A DNA stretch of 64,000 bases, taken from the NCBI RefSeq assembly GCF_039528515.1, contig NZ_BAAALT010000053.1, positions 124,001 through 188,000 on the forward strand, given 5' to 3'. The notes below the pieces were generated by a model. It searched no databases. It had not been told where the DNA came from and worked only from the letters and a program-made list of their open reading frames with translations. Shown piece after piece: positions 24,882 to 33,356 of the stretch (the first letter of the stretch is position 1; each line of letters starts with the position of its first letter). This stretch comes from Luedemannella flava (GTDB lineage: Bacteria > Actinomycetota > Actinomycetes > Mycobacteriales > Micromonosporaceae). Both the position numbers and the translations under genes were made by a program.

Positions 24882-25463
24882 ATGGCGCGCCCCGAGATCT
24901 ATGTCAGCACGGACGTCGAGGCCGACGGCCCGATCCCCGGCCCGCACTCGATGCTGAGCTTCGGCTCGGCGGCGTACACCGCGGGCGGCGAGCTGGTCGC
25001 GACGTTCAGCGCGAACCTCGCCACGCTGCCCGACGCGCGCGGCGACGACGCGACGATGGCGTGGTGGGCGACCCAGCCGGCGGCGTGGGCGGCGTGTCGC
25101 GCCGACCAGCAGGATCCCGCTGCCGCGATGGTCGCCTACCGCTCGTGGCTGGACCAGCTGCCCGGCAAACCCGTGTTCGTCGGCTATCCCGCCGCGTACG
25201 ACTTCCTGTTCGTGTACTGGTACCTGATCCGGTTCGCGGGGGCGAGCCCGTTCTCCCACTCGGCGCTCGACATCAAGACGTACGCGATGGCGTTGCTCGG
25301 CACCGACTACCGGGCGACGACGAAGCGCCGGATGCCGCGCGCCTGGTTCGCGGATCTCCCGCACAGCCATGTCGCGCTAGACGACGCGATCGAACAGGGC
25401 GCCCTGTTCTGCGCGATGCTCGCGGCGAACCCGCGACGCCCTACGAACGGCGGAGCGAGCTGA
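24882..25463 (+). CDS. DEDD-type 3'-5' exonuclease-like protein
   Basis: 193 residues. Exonuclease fold: first acidic pair in VSTDVEADGPIPG (D and E), second region VFVGYPAAYDFLFVYWYLIRF, third HVALDDAIEQGALFCAML (HxxxxD). The AYDF segment replaces the more usual NxxFD of exoribonuclease motif II but retains an Asp. Such single-domain proteins are annotated as exonucleases of unknown substrate. It is co-oriented with the oxidoreductase and starts 2 bp after its stop. Confidence 0.75.
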   Translation: MARPEIYVSTDVEADGPIPGPHSMLSFGSAAYTAGGELVATFSANLATLPDARGDDATMAWWATQPAAWAACRADQQDPAAAMVAYRSWLDQLPGKPVFVGYPAAYDFLFVYWYLIRFAGASPFSHSALDIKTYAMALLGTDYRATTKRRMPRAWFADLPHSHVALDDAIEQGALFCAMLAANPRRPTNGGAS

Positions 25464-25540
25464 CGTCTGGACCGAGTTCCAGGCGGAACGTCGACCCTTA
25501 CGTCCACGTCGTGTGAGCCGCCAATGGTGGACAGTTACGT
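25464..25540. repeat. Repeat-like intergenic segment sharing motifs with 22442-22499
   Basis: The segment contains ACGTCTGGA followed by the inverted GAGTTCCAG, and at 25529-25540 the 12-mer GGACAGTTACGT that also occurs (reverse complement) at 22483-22494. It is non-coding if the ASCH gene starts at 25584. Confidence 0.4.
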
Positions 25541-25583
25541 GGGACCCGGGACCGCGGTAGCGGTCACCCGGGTACGGTGGATC

Positions 25584-25976
25584 GTGTGGCCTCGGGTTGA
25601 CGGCCTTCGGGCACTTGAGCTGGGCAGTCCCGGCGAGATGCGCGAGCGGCTGAACGCGCTCGTTCTCGCGGGCGCGAAGCGGGCGACCGCCGGTCTCGCC
25701 CAGGAGTACGACGAGGAGGGCGAGGCGCTGGAGTTCGTCGGCGAGCGTCTCGCGCTGCTCGACAGCGCGGGGGAGCGGGTCGCCACCGTGGAGGTGACCG
25801 GGGTGACCACGCACCGCTTCGTCGACGTGCCGTGGGAGTTCGCGCTCGCGGAGGGCGAGGGCGACGAGTCGCTCGACGAATGGCGCGACGGTCACCGCCG
25901 CTACTGGCGCGACATCGAGGGCCGCCCGGTCACCGACGACAGTCCGGTCGTGTGCCTGCGCTTCCGTCTCGTGTAG
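25584..25976 (+). CDS. ASCH-domain protein
   Basis: 130 residues from GTG 25584 (VWPRVDGLRALELGSPGEMRERL). The ASCH beta-barrel has the usual landmarks: VLAGAKRATAGL (GxKxxT-type loop), GERVATVEVTGVTTHRFVDV and DGHRRYWRD. ASCH domains are RNA-binding folds related to PUA, and some are ribonucleases or coactivators. The reading frame is open to 25524, but the added residues lie in the repeat-like segment and are probably not translated. Confidence 0.8.
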   Translation: MWPRVDGLRALELGSPGEMRERLNALVLAGAKRATAGLAQEYDEEGEALEFVGERLALLDSAGERVATVEVTGVTTHRFVDVPWEFALAEGEGDESLDEWRDGHRRYWRDIEGRPVTDDSPVVCLRFRLV

Positions 25977-26053
25977 TGCAACTGGACACCGCGAGCTCGG
26001 TGAAGTCGATCGTCTCGGCGGGCGCGGGCACGGGCACTCTCGGGCTCTGACCC

Positions 26054-26088
26054 GACGGCGGCCCGCCCCGCACCAGGGCGGGTCCGTC
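26054..26088. terminator. Hairpin between convergent genes
   Basis: The stem is GACGG then a bulged GGCCCGCCC, paired with GGGCGGGTCCGTC around a 7-nt loop. It lies between the ASCH gene and the SMI1/KNR4 gene and overlaps the latter's stop. Confidence 0.5.
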
Positions 26089-26938
26089 ACGTCCAGACCG
26101 GCTCGCCCCGGTGCGTGGTGGTCCGGGTCACCGTGCAGCCCATGTCGCGCGCGGCGGCGAAGATGACGCTGCGGGCCGCCGCCGCGTCCGCGGGCGGGAA
26201 CGCGACGCGGATCTGGTGGCCGTACGCGGTCTCGTAGGTGACCTGCCAGTCGCGGTCGATGGCCTTGAAGTGGTCCTGGCGCGAGTCGTCGCCCTCGTCC
26301 TCGTCGACGAAGCTGCCCCGGTCGGCGGTCGGGGCGAGCGCCGCGCGCAGGATGCGCAGCCGCTCCGCGTAGGGGACGGCGCTGTCGGAGAGGCGCACGT
26401 ACACGTGCTCGCGGTCGCGGTGCGCGTCGAACCACGGCGTCCGCGGCGGCTCGTCCAGGCCGTCGATGACCCGGCTGCCGCTGAAGTGGCCGTGCAGCAG
26501 GTCAACCGCGCCGACCTCGTAGCGCTCCTTGTGGTAGAGGTAGTCGAAGACGACGACGGGCCAGCTGTCGGGCTCGCCCCCGGTCAGCCAGCACAACGCG
26601 ATGCCGGTGCCGGTGCCGGCCCACTCGAGCAGGCCACCCGGCTCCGGGAACAGCGGAAACGGGACGGCGTCGGGATTCTTCGCCCGCGACTCGCCGAGGA
26701 GCTGGTGCAGCCGGCCGGCGTGCCACAGCAGGTCGGCATGCTCGGACACCGCCGCCGCGAACGGCGTGAGCAGGTTGATGTCGTCGAACCCACCCAGGCC
26801 GTACGCGGCGACGAGCGCGCGGTAGTCGGCGGGCAGCGACAGCCCGAGCGTCGCCTCCACGGCGGCCCAGTCGCCGTCGGCGTGCACGGGGGCGGCCGGC
26901 GGCGGGATCAGCCGTGTCAGGTCATCGATCGTCGCCAT
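26087..26938 (-). CDS. SMI1/KNR4-family protein
   Basis: 283 residues. The N-terminal half is a SUKH/SMI1-KNR4 domain (WAAVEATLGLSLPADYRALVAAYGLGGFDDINLLTPF, FPEPGGLLEWAGTGTGIALCWL, SWPVVVFDYLYHKERYE). The C-terminal part (about 190-283) is a separate alpha/beta region without a recognised match. SUKH proteins often act as immunity proteins in contact- or secretion-dependent toxin systems, but no toxin gene is adjacent here. It is divergent from the glutathione peroxidase gene, with a 38-bp gap. Confidence 0.75.
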   Translation of the reverse strand: MATIDDLTRLIPPPAAPVHADGDWAAVEATLGLSLPADYRALVAAYGLGGFDDINLLTPFAAAVSEHADLLWHAGRLHQLLGESRAKNPDAVPFPLFPEPGGLLEWAGTGTGIALCWLTGGEPDSWPVVVFDYLYHKERYEVGAVDLLHGHFSGSRVIDGLDEPPRTPWFDAHRDREHVYVRLSDSAVPYAERLRILRAALAPTADRGSFVDEDEGDDSRQDHFKAIDRDWQVTYETAYGHQIRVAFPPADAAAARSVIFAAARDMGCTVTRTTTHRGEPVWT

Positions 26939-26976
26939 GGTCGAAGATCGTAGCGGGTGGGGCGTAGGCTGCCGAT

Positions 26977-27465
26977 ATGACGATCTACGACGTGCCGATC
27001 GGGGCCCTGCGGGGCGGCTCGGCGGACCTCGCCCAGTACGCGGGCCGGACGCTGCTGGTGGTCAATGTGGCGTCCCGGTGCGGGCTCACCCCGCAGTACG
27101 CGGGCCTGCAGAAGCTGGCGGACGACTACGCCGACCGGGGCCTGGTGGTCCTGGGCGTGCCGTGCAACCAGTTCGCCGGCCAGGAGCCCGGCACCGCCGA
27201 CGAGATCGTCGAGTTCTGCGAGGTCAACTACGGGGTGACGTTCCCGCTCACGGAGAAGGTCGAGGTGAACGGCCCGGGCCGGCACGAGCTGTACGCCCGG
27301 CTCACCGCCACGCCGGACGCGGCGGGCGAGGCGGGCGACGTGCAGTGGAACTTCGAGAAGTTCCTCGTCGCGCCCGACGGCTCGGTGCAACGGTTCCGGC
27401 CCCGCGTCGCGCCCGACGCGCCCGAGCTGGTCGAGGCGGTCGAGGCCGCCGTCAGTAGCAGCTGA
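26977..27465 (+). CDS. Glutathione peroxidase-family thiol peroxidase
   Basis: 162 residues. The catalytic set is visible: peroxidatic Cys in NVASRCGLTPQY, Gln in CNQFAGQEPG, and Trp-Asn in WNFEKFLV. The resolving-type Cys lies in VEFCEVNYGVTFPL. Actinomycetes lack glutathione, so members like this generally use thioredoxin or mycothiol. It is cytosolic and reduces peroxides. The last 14 bp overlap the convergent secreted-protein gene. Confidence 0.92.
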   Translation: MTIYDVPIGALRGGSADLAQYAGRTLLVVNVASRCGLTPQYAGLQKLADDYADRGLVVLGVPCNQFAGQEPGTADEIVEFCEVNYGVTFPLTEKVEVNGPGRHELYARLTATPDAAGEAGDVQWNFEKFLVAPDGSVQRFRPRVAPDAPELVEAVEAAVSSS

Positions 27466-28486
27466 CCACGGCGCGCAGGGCGCTGTCGCCGGTCCAGTTG
27501 GTGGTGATCGTGCCGTCGGCCGCGATCGTCGCCACCAGCGGCGTCTGCCGGATCAGGCAGGTCTGCGCGAACGCGGCCGTCCAGTTCCCGCCGGCCGGGG
27601 CGCCCCGGCCGGTCAGCCGCACCTCGCCGGGCACGGTGACCTGCCCGAACAGGCCGGAGCCACCGGACATGACCCCGGGCAGGTTCACCTCCGGGCGCCG
27701 GACGATCGTCGCGCGGACGCCGGTCGCCTTGTCGGATCGCACGACCCCGCCGGGCACCCGGTAGTAGTCCCCGAGCGGCGTGAACCCGCAACCGCGCGCG
27801 GCCGCGCAGCCGTCGAAGAAGATGTCCGACAGCGCCTGGTAGGAACGGTTGCCGGCTGCGGTTACCCGCACCTCCACGACGTACGGCCGCCGCGTGTGCT
27901 GACCGGGCAGGGCGACCAGCGGCGGCGCGGCCACGGTGACGGCCCCGTTGGCCGCCGCGTAGGGCTGGTAGATCCCGGGGAACAGCAGGTACGGGTGCTT
28001 GCCGCGCGGCCGGGTGAACCCGTTGATCTCGATGTAGCCCAGCGCCGAGTCCGCGAACGTGACCTCGTGGAACGGGTTCTCGATCCGCCAGTCGCCGCCG
28101 TCGCGCACGACCGTGAACCGGCCCTCACCCGACCGTGCGACCGTCGGGTGGTCGGCGTCGTCCAGGAGCGTCACGCGCACGACCACCGGGCTCTCCCGCG
28201 ACGTGCTCTCCGCCTCGAGGCTGCCGACGCGCCAGCCGCCGCGCAGCGTCGCGGCGTCGAGGAGCCCGGCCTGCTCGCCGGTCGGCAGGCCGTCGACGTT
28301 CGCCGCCCGCAACGCGGCGTCGAGGCGGCCCTCGCGGAGCGCGGACAGGTAGTCGCGCACCATGTCGACGGGTTCGTCGCCGCGCGTGACCACCAGCACC
28401 CCGACGACCGCGACGAGGACGGCGCAGACGCCCGCACCCAACGCGTACCACCGTCGGCGTCGGGGCCGTTGCGCCGGCTGTGCCAT
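27452..28486 (-). CDS. Membrane-anchored secreted protein, unknown
   Basis: 344 residues from ATG 28486. A basic N-terminus (RPRRRRWYALGAG) is followed by one membrane helix (ALGAGVCAVLVAVVGVLVV) and an extracellular part. It has an NTF2-like start (MVRDYLSALREGRLDAAL, DWRIENPF) and a long beta-rich region with two Cys in DGCAAARGCGFTPLG. Similar lipoprotein-like actinomycete proteins of unknown function share this plan. It is divergent from the FxLYD-like gene at 28567. Confidence 0.65.
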   Translation of the reverse strand: MAQPAQRPRRRRWYALGAGVCAVLVAVVGVLVVTRGDEPVDMVRDYLSALREGRLDAALRAANVDGLPTGEQAGLLDAATLRGGWRVGSLEAESTSRESPVVVRVTLLDDADHPTVARSGEGRFTVVRDGGDWRIENPFHEVTFADSALGYIEINGFTRPRGKHPYLLFPGIYQPYAAANGAVTVAAPPLVALPGQHTRRPYVVEVRVTAAGNRSYQALSDIFFDGCAAARGCGFTPLGDYYRVPGGVVRSDKATGVRATIVRRPEVNLPGVMSGGSGLFGQVTVPGEVRLTGRGAPAGGNWTAAFAQTCLIRQTPLVATIAADGTITTNWTGDSALRAVVSCY

Positions 28487-28566
28487 TCGTCGTCCCCCGT
28501 CCGCCGCCGATCGTGGCGACATGAGGCTACGCCCTACTATCAAGGACCGCGGGGGAGGAGCCGACG

Positions 28567-29418
28567 GTGAACGCACGCTACGGGTGGACGGTCGCCGGGG
28601 TGGTCGCCGTGCTGATCGCGGCCGTGGCCCTGGCCGTGTCGGCCGTCCGCGACGGCGGCCACGTCATACCGACCGGGGCGCCGACCCTTGCCGCGCCGAG
28701 CACCGCGGCGCCGACCACGCTGCCGGCGCCGAGCGACCGGGCGTCCGACGGCGGCGGGCTGCGGATCGTCGAGCACGGCTTCACCCAGCTGTCGATCACG
28801 GCCACGCTGACCCTCACGCCCGGCTACGGCCCCGGCAGACCCGAGCCGTACACGCCGGTCCACTCCGCGTTCATCGTCGAGAACACCAGCCGCGACCAGG
28901 TCGCGCTGTCACCCACGATCGTCGTGCGTTACCTCGACCGCGCGGGAAAGGCCATTGTGGAGTACGCCGCGGAGACCGCCGACAAGCGGCTCACCGCCGA
29001 GGTGCTCCGTCCCGGGCAGCGGGTCGGCATCGTGGACTACTTCAACATCTCCGGTCGTAAGGTCGCGCGGGTGGAGGTCCGCGCGGTCGGCGCGGTGTGG
29101 CTCGATCCGGCCGACCCGCGGGCGTCCGGGTCCACGATCACGGCGGACGGCGTCAGCCTGATCCGCACCGGCGTGCCCGAAGCCTCCATCGTCGCGTTCA
29201 CGGCCCACAGCGCGTATCCGGCGACGGTGTCGGCGGTCGCCAATGCCGTCTACCGCGACCGGGCCGGGAAGATCCTCGGGGGCAGCCACAACAGCTACCT
29301 CTACCGCCAGTACTTCCCGCCGGGCGACGCGCGCGGTTCGATCACCGTGACGGACTGGCTGCCCGCCGACCTGGACCCGGCGCGTACCGAGGTCTTCTTC
29401 TCCCAGGTCCTCGGCTGA
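28567..29418 (+). CDS. Secreted or anchored protein with FxLYD-like domain
   Basis: 283 residues from GTG 28567, with GGAGGAG upstream. An N-terminal membrane helix (WTVAGVVAVLIAAVALAVSAV) and a Thr/Pro-rich spacer precede two beta-sandwich segments. The first (AFIVENTSRDQVALSPTIVVRYLDRAGK) has the FxLYD-like pattern, and the second (VANAVYRDRAGKILGGSHN) looks like a repeat of it. It probably faces the outside. The function is unknown; adjacency to the previous anchored gene suggests a shared cell-envelope role. Confidence 0.65.
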   Translation: MNARYGWTVAGVVAVLIAAVALAVSAVRDGGHVIPTGAPTLAAPSTAAPTTLPAPSDRASDGGGLRIVEHGFTQLSITATLTLTPGYGPGRPEPYTPVHSAFIVENTSRDQVALSPTIVVRYLDRAGKAIVEYAAETADKRLTAEVLRPGQRVGIVDYFNISGRKVARVEVRAVGAVWLDPADPRASGSTITADGVSLIRTGVPEASIVAFTAHSAYPATVSAVANAVYRDRAGKILGGSHNSYLYRQYFPPGDARGSITVTDWLPADLDPARTEVFFSQVLG

Positions 29419-29448
29419 CGGTCGGGGCGCGCGGCGCGCCCCGACCGT
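29418..29448. terminator. Bidirectional hairpin terminator
   Basis: A perfect 14-bp GC stem (ACGGTCGGGGCGCG and its complement) with a 3-nt loop sits in the short gap between the convergent FxLYD-like and PBP genes. Confidence 0.8.
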
Positions 29449-29452
29449 GGCG

Positions 29453-31552
29453 CTACTTCGGCGCCGGGGTGTTGCCCGCCGCCTGGTCGCCGAGGAAGAC
29501 CGGCTGCCCGAACGGCTTGTGCGTCAGGTGCAGGGCGTCCGTGGCCCGCACGACGAACTCGCGGAAGATGGGCCCCGGGATGGTGCCCCCGTAGATCAGC
29601 GCGCCGTTCTTGAGCCGCAGCGGCTGCTCCTTGCCCGTGTTGCCGGTCCACACCGCCACCGCGAGGTTGCGGGTGTAGCCGACCGCCCACGCGTGCGCGT
29701 TGTCGACCGGGCTGGCGGCGTACTGCCAGGTGCCCAGGGCGAGCGCGGCGTCCTGCCCGTCGGGCAGGGGCTGCTTGAGGGCGTAGGCGAGGTCGTTGAG
29801 CGCGTTGTCGCTGAGGATGCGGTTGGCCCCCGCGTCCGGCAGCTTCTCCGCGTGGACGACCGCGCCGACCTTCGTCACCTGCTTCACGAAGTGCGCCTCG
29901 GCCCGCACGCCCTGCGCGAACGTCGCCATGGCGTTGGCCTGGTCCAACACGGTGACCGGGTACTGCCCGATGCCCACCTCGGTGCCGAACGTCGTCAGGT
30001 CGGCGCCGGCGTCGCGGAGGTCGACGCGCTTGCGCTCGTCGCCCGTGTAGCTCCACATGTCCCGGATGCCGGCGTTGCGGGCCATGTCGATCACGTTCTT
30101 GGCGCCGAGCTGTTCGGTGAGGCCGAAGAACGGGACCGTGAGTTGGGCCTTCGTCGCCTCCAGCAGCGTGCAGGTCGGCTGGCAGGCCGCCGAGGAGCGG
30201 TTGCGGACGGGCCGGGTGGCGTCGCGTCCGCTCGCGGGGAAGGTCTTGATCTTGTCGGCGGACCAGTACGACTTCAGGGAGATGCCGTTTCTCAGCGCGG
30301 TCGCCAGGCCGTAGACGTGGGCGGTGGAGCCCGGCGGGTGCGCGCCGTAGCCCGTCGGCTCGCCCTGGGCGTCGTAGTACCAGCTGGCGAAGTCGGCGCC
30401 CATGCCGTTGTGGCCGCCGTAGTAGGCGAGCACCCGACCCGTGCCGGGCTCGATGGCCACGACGGCGGCCTGCAGGGTCTTGGGCTGCCCGTACAACAGC
30501 GAGCCCCGCCGGGTCTCGTCGGCGAGGCTGAGCGCGATGTCCTCGGCGGCCGCGTCGATCGTCGTGACGATCTTGAAGCCGCCGTTCTCGATGAATCCGG
30601 GCTCCTTGCCCTTGAACTCGGGCAGCTGCCGCAGCTCGGCCAGCACCTGTTGGACGATCAGTCCGGTCGGCTCGTCGAGCCCGCTGCCCGTCGCTGGTGT
30701 CTCGGGCGACCACTTCACGAACACCGTGGGGTACGTGAGCTTCGCCGTCTCGTCCGCCGGGAGCTTCTTGAGGGGGGCCTCGCTGAGGCCGGCGCGGATG
30801 AAGTTCCACCGGTCCTTGGCGGTGTCGAGGTTGACCGACGGGTCGAACGCCCCGTCGCCGGGGGACTTGATGACCCCCGCGAGGACCATCGCCTCCGGCA
30901 GCGTCAGCGACTTCGCCGACTTGGCGAAGTACGCGTACGCGGCCGCCTCGATGCCGTACGCGCCGCGGCCGAAGTAGACGGTGTTCAGGTACATGTCCAT
31001 GATCTGCTGCTTGCTGTACTCGTCGTCGAACTTCCACGCCATGACGGCCACGTCGGGGCCGGTCGCGCCGGTGATGTCGGCGGCGATGCGGGCGTACTGC
31101 ATGGTGATGGTGGACGCACCCGGGCCGTCATTGCTGCCGACGACGCCCCGCACAAGGCCCTTGAAGTCCACGCCCGGGTTCGTCTCGAACGTGCGGTCCT
31201 CGGCGGACATCACGGCCCACGCGACGTACGGCGGTAGCTTGGTCGTGTCGATGATGGTGCGGTTCTGCTGACCGAGCCGGGCCATCACCGTCTTCCCGTC
31301 GGAGTAGTAGACGACGGTGGACTCCCGCAGGGTGATCGCATTGGGCGTCGGCACCGACGAGACGTAGACCGCGCCGGCCGCGGCGGCCAGGCCCAGGATG
31401 GCGACCAGCACTCCGAAGGTGAGGAGCAGTTTGCGCCGCCGTCGACGCGGCGGCTTCCCGTCCGTGGCGGCCGGCTCCGGCGTGGCAGCGGCCGCTGGCG
31501 TGTCGGCGGCCTCCGGATTCTCGGCGCTGTCCGGGCTCTCGGCTGTTTCCAT
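29453..31552 (-). CDS. Class A penicillin-binding protein homologue with degraded catalytic motifs
   Basis: 699 residues, intact ORF. A cytosolic tail ends in RRRRRK, followed by a membrane helix (about 42-62), a GT51 glycosyltransferase domain (about 80-255) and a transpeptidase domain (about 340-690). GT motif I Glu (E118 in AEDR) and GASTIT are kept, but the motif III RKxxE is replaced by TGPDV (164-168). In the transpeptidase the SxxK motif is S409-T-A-H412, SxN is QLT (470-472) and KTG is ALG (605-607). The fold-defining context (HPPGST, CTLLEA, GTWQYA, AWAVGYT) is preserved. This suggests a catalytically inactive PBP kept for a structural or sensing role. Confidence 0.85.
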   Translation of the reverse strand: METAESPDSAENPEAADTPAAAATPEPAATDGKPPRRRRRKLLLTFGVLVAILGLAAAAGAVYVSSVPTPNAITLRESTVVYYSDGKTVMARLGQQNRTIIDTTKLPPYVAWAVMSAEDRTFETNPGVDFKGLVRGVVGSNDGPGASTITMQYARIAADITGATGPDVAVMAWKFDDEYSKQQIMDMYLNTVYFGRGAYGIEAAAYAYFAKSAKSLTLPEAMVLAGVIKSPGDGAFDPSVNLDTAKDRWNFIRAGLSEAPLKKLPADETAKLTYPTVFVKWSPETPATGSGLDEPTGLIVQQVLAELRQLPEFKGKEPGFIENGGFKIVTTIDAAAEDIALSLADETRRGSLLYGQPKTLQAAVVAIEPGTGRVLAYYGGHNGMGADFASWYYDAQGEPTGYGAHPPGSTAHVYGLATALRNGISLKSYWSADKIKTFPASGRDATRPVRNRSSAACQPTCTLLEATKAQLTVPFFGLTEQLGAKNVIDMARNAGIRDMWSYTGDERKRVDLRDAGADLTTFGTEVGIGQYPVTVLDQANAMATFAQGVRAEAHFVKQVTKVGAVVHAEKLPDAGANRILSDNALNDLAYALKQPLPDGQDAALALGTWQYAASPVDNAHAWAVGYTRNLAVAVWTGNTGKEQPLRLKNGALIYGGTIPGPIFREFVVRATDALHLTHKPFGQPVFLGDQAAGNTPAPK

Positions 31553-31621
31553 CGGTGACCCTTCCCCGATCTGGACACGAGCCGCCCATTATGTCGATCC
31601 CGGGCCGATCGCGCGCGTCCG

Positions 31622-32308
31622 TCAGAGCCCGAGCAACTGCTCACCCACCGCGGTCATCTGGTGGGCGAAGTACTCCCGCCTCGCGTTGACCACGTTGTTG
31701 AGCTGCCCGAACAGCTCGAAACTCACCGCACCGAAAAGATGGATCCAGGCGTACGACCCACCGAGCAGCACATGATCGGGAATCTCGACGCCGAGCCTGG
31801 CCCGCAGGGAGGCGAAGTCGGCCGCCAGGGCGGCCGGCACGTCGCCCGCGAACGGGACGCGGGCAGTGCTCCCGCTATCCAGCGCGATCCCGATGAGGAC
31901 CAACGGCGTGCGCTGCGCGGCCCGGACGGTGTCGACCGGCGCGGCGTAGCCGGGCACCGGACTGCCGAAGATCAAGGCGTACTCGGCCGGCTCGGCGAGC
32001 GCCCAGTCGCGCACGGCATGGCAGCAGGCTAGCCACCGCCCGCGCGCGTCGGCCCGGTCGGTCACCGACGCGTCGGCCCGCTCGACCGCCTCGCCCAGCG
32101 CGTCGTACGCATCGATGATCAACGCGGTGAGCAGCTCGTCCCGGCTGGCGTAGTAGCGGTAGAGCGCCGAGGACACCATGCCCATGTCGCGGGCCACCGC
32201 GCGCAGTGACAGGTTGGCGCCGTCGGTGGCGAGATGCCGGCGGGCGACCGCCTTGATCTCGGCAAGCATCTCGGCGCGTACCCGGGCGCGGATGGATCCA
32301 GCAGGCAT
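31622..32308 (-). CDS. TetR/AcrR-family regulator
   Basis: 228 residues from ATG 32308. HTH at about 15-60 (AVARRHLATDGANLSLRAVARDMGMVSSALYRYYASRDELL), then a TetR_C-type domain (WIHLFGAVSFELFGQLNNVV). This subgroup (WHG-like C-terminus) often autoregulates and controls a divergent oxidoreductase. The intergenic region to the NmrA-like gene holds two near-identical palindromes, 32331-32345 next to this gene and 32385-32399 next to the target, as expected for such control. Confidence 0.88.
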   Translation of the reverse strand: MPAGSIRARVRAEMLAEIKAVARRHLATDGANLSLRAVARDMGMVSSALYRYYASRDELLTALIIDAYDALGEAVERADASVTDRADARGRWLACCHAVRDWALAEPAEYALIFGSPVPGYAAPVDTVRAAQRTPLVLIGIALDSGSTARVPFAGDVPAALAADFASLRARLGVEIPDHVLLGGSYAWIHLFGAVSFELFGQLNNVVNARREYFAHQMTAVGEQLLGL

Positions 32309-32330
32309 GACGGGAGTATCGCACACAACC

Positions 32331-32345
32331 GAGAGCACTGCTCTT
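32331..32345. promoter_or_regulatory. Operator copy 1 (GAGAGCA-C-TGCTCTT)
   Basis: A near-perfect dyad with 6-7 bp arms around a single central base, 22 bp upstream of the tetR start. It matches the copy at 32385. Confidence 0.7.
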
Positions 32346-32384
32346 GCGTCGACCGACCCTGGCGTGTAACCATTGCTCCAGATA

Positions 32385-32399
32385 GAGAGCAGTGCTCTC
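32385..32399. promoter_or_regulatory. Operator copy 2 (GAGAGCA-G-TGCTCTC)
   Basis: A perfect 7+1+7 palindrome centred 54 bp from copy 1 and ending 5 bp before the GGGAGG of the NmrA-like gene. It is well placed to block that gene. Confidence 0.75.
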
Positions 32400-32415
32400 G
32401 AATTGGGAGGAAACC

Positions 32416-33336
32416 ATGAACCTGCACGTCATCGTCGGTGCCGGCGCCGTCGGCAGCACCGCCGCCCAGTTGCTCGCCGAGCGTGGCGACCGTGTCCGCA
32501 TGGTCACCCGCAGCGGCTCCGGTCCGTCGCACCCGGCGATCGAGCTTGTCGCCGCCGACGCGACCGACGCGGACCGGCTCGCCGCGCTCGCCGAGGGCGC
32601 CGTCGCGCTCTACAACTGCGCGAACCCGCTCTACCACCGCTGGCTCACCGATTGGCCGCCGCTCGCGTCGTCCCTGCTCGCGGCCGCCACCCGCAGCGGC
32701 GCCGCCCTGGTCACCATGGGCAACCTGTACGGGCACGGCCCCGTCGACGAGGTGATGACCGCACACACCCCGTTGGCCGCGACGCACCCGAAGCTGCGGC
32801 TGCGTGCCGACATGTGGCGTGACGCGCTGGCCCGTCACGAGGCGGGGCAGATCCGGGCGGTCGAGGTGCGGGCCAGCGACTTCCTGGAGGCCCGGTCCGT
32901 CTTCAGCGAGGCCCTCGGCAACCCGTTGCTCGCCGGTCGGCGCGGCTACGTGCCGGCGCCGCTGGACGTGCCGCACACCTTCACCTCGACCACCGACGCG
33001 GCCCGCACCCTGGTCGCCGTCGCCACCGATGAGCGGGCGTTCGGCCGGGCGTGGCTGGTGCCGAGCAACCCGGCCCTGACCGTCCGCCAGCTCGCCGACC
33101 GCTTCGTCGCCGTCAACGGCGCCCCGAAGGCGCGACTGACCGAGATCCCGCACCTGGCGGTGCGCGCGATCGGCCTCTTCGCCCCGTTCATCCGCGAGCT
33201 GGAAACGACCCGCTACCAGTTCACGTCCCCGTACATCATGGACGCGACCGAGACGACGGACGTCTTCGCCCTGCACCCCACCCCGCTGGACGACGTCCTC
33301 CGCGCCACCGCCGCCCGCCTGCGCGCCGCGGCCTGA
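32416..33336 (+). CDS. NAD(P)-binding NmrA/epimerase-like protein
   Basis: 306 residues from ATG 32416, with GGGAGG 6 bp upstream. Rossmann start VIVGAGAVGSTAAQLLAERGDRVRMVTRS, then DATDADRLAALAEGAVALYNCANPLYHRW; the dehydrogenase Tyr-Lys pair is not obvious. This is the layout of atypical extended SDRs (NmrA-like or NAD-epimerase-like), some of which are redox sensors. It is likely regulated by the divergent TetR protein through two palindromic operators. The substrate is unknown. Confidence 0.82.
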   Translation: MNLHVIVGAGAVGSTAAQLLAERGDRVRMVTRSGSGPSHPAIELVAADATDADRLAALAEGAVALYNCANPLYHRWLTDWPPLASSLLAAATRSGAALVTMGNLYGHGPVDEVMTAHTPLAATHPKLRLRADMWRDALARHEAGQIRAVEVRASDFLEARSVFSEALGNPLLAGRRGYVPAPLDVPHTFTSTTDAARTLVAVATDERAFGRAWLVPSNPALTVRQLADRFVAVNGAPKARLTEIPHLAVRAIGLFAPFIRELETTRYQFTSPYIMDATETTDVFALHPTPLDDVLRATAARLRAAA

Positions 33337-33356
33337 CGCCGGCCCGCCGGTCCCGG

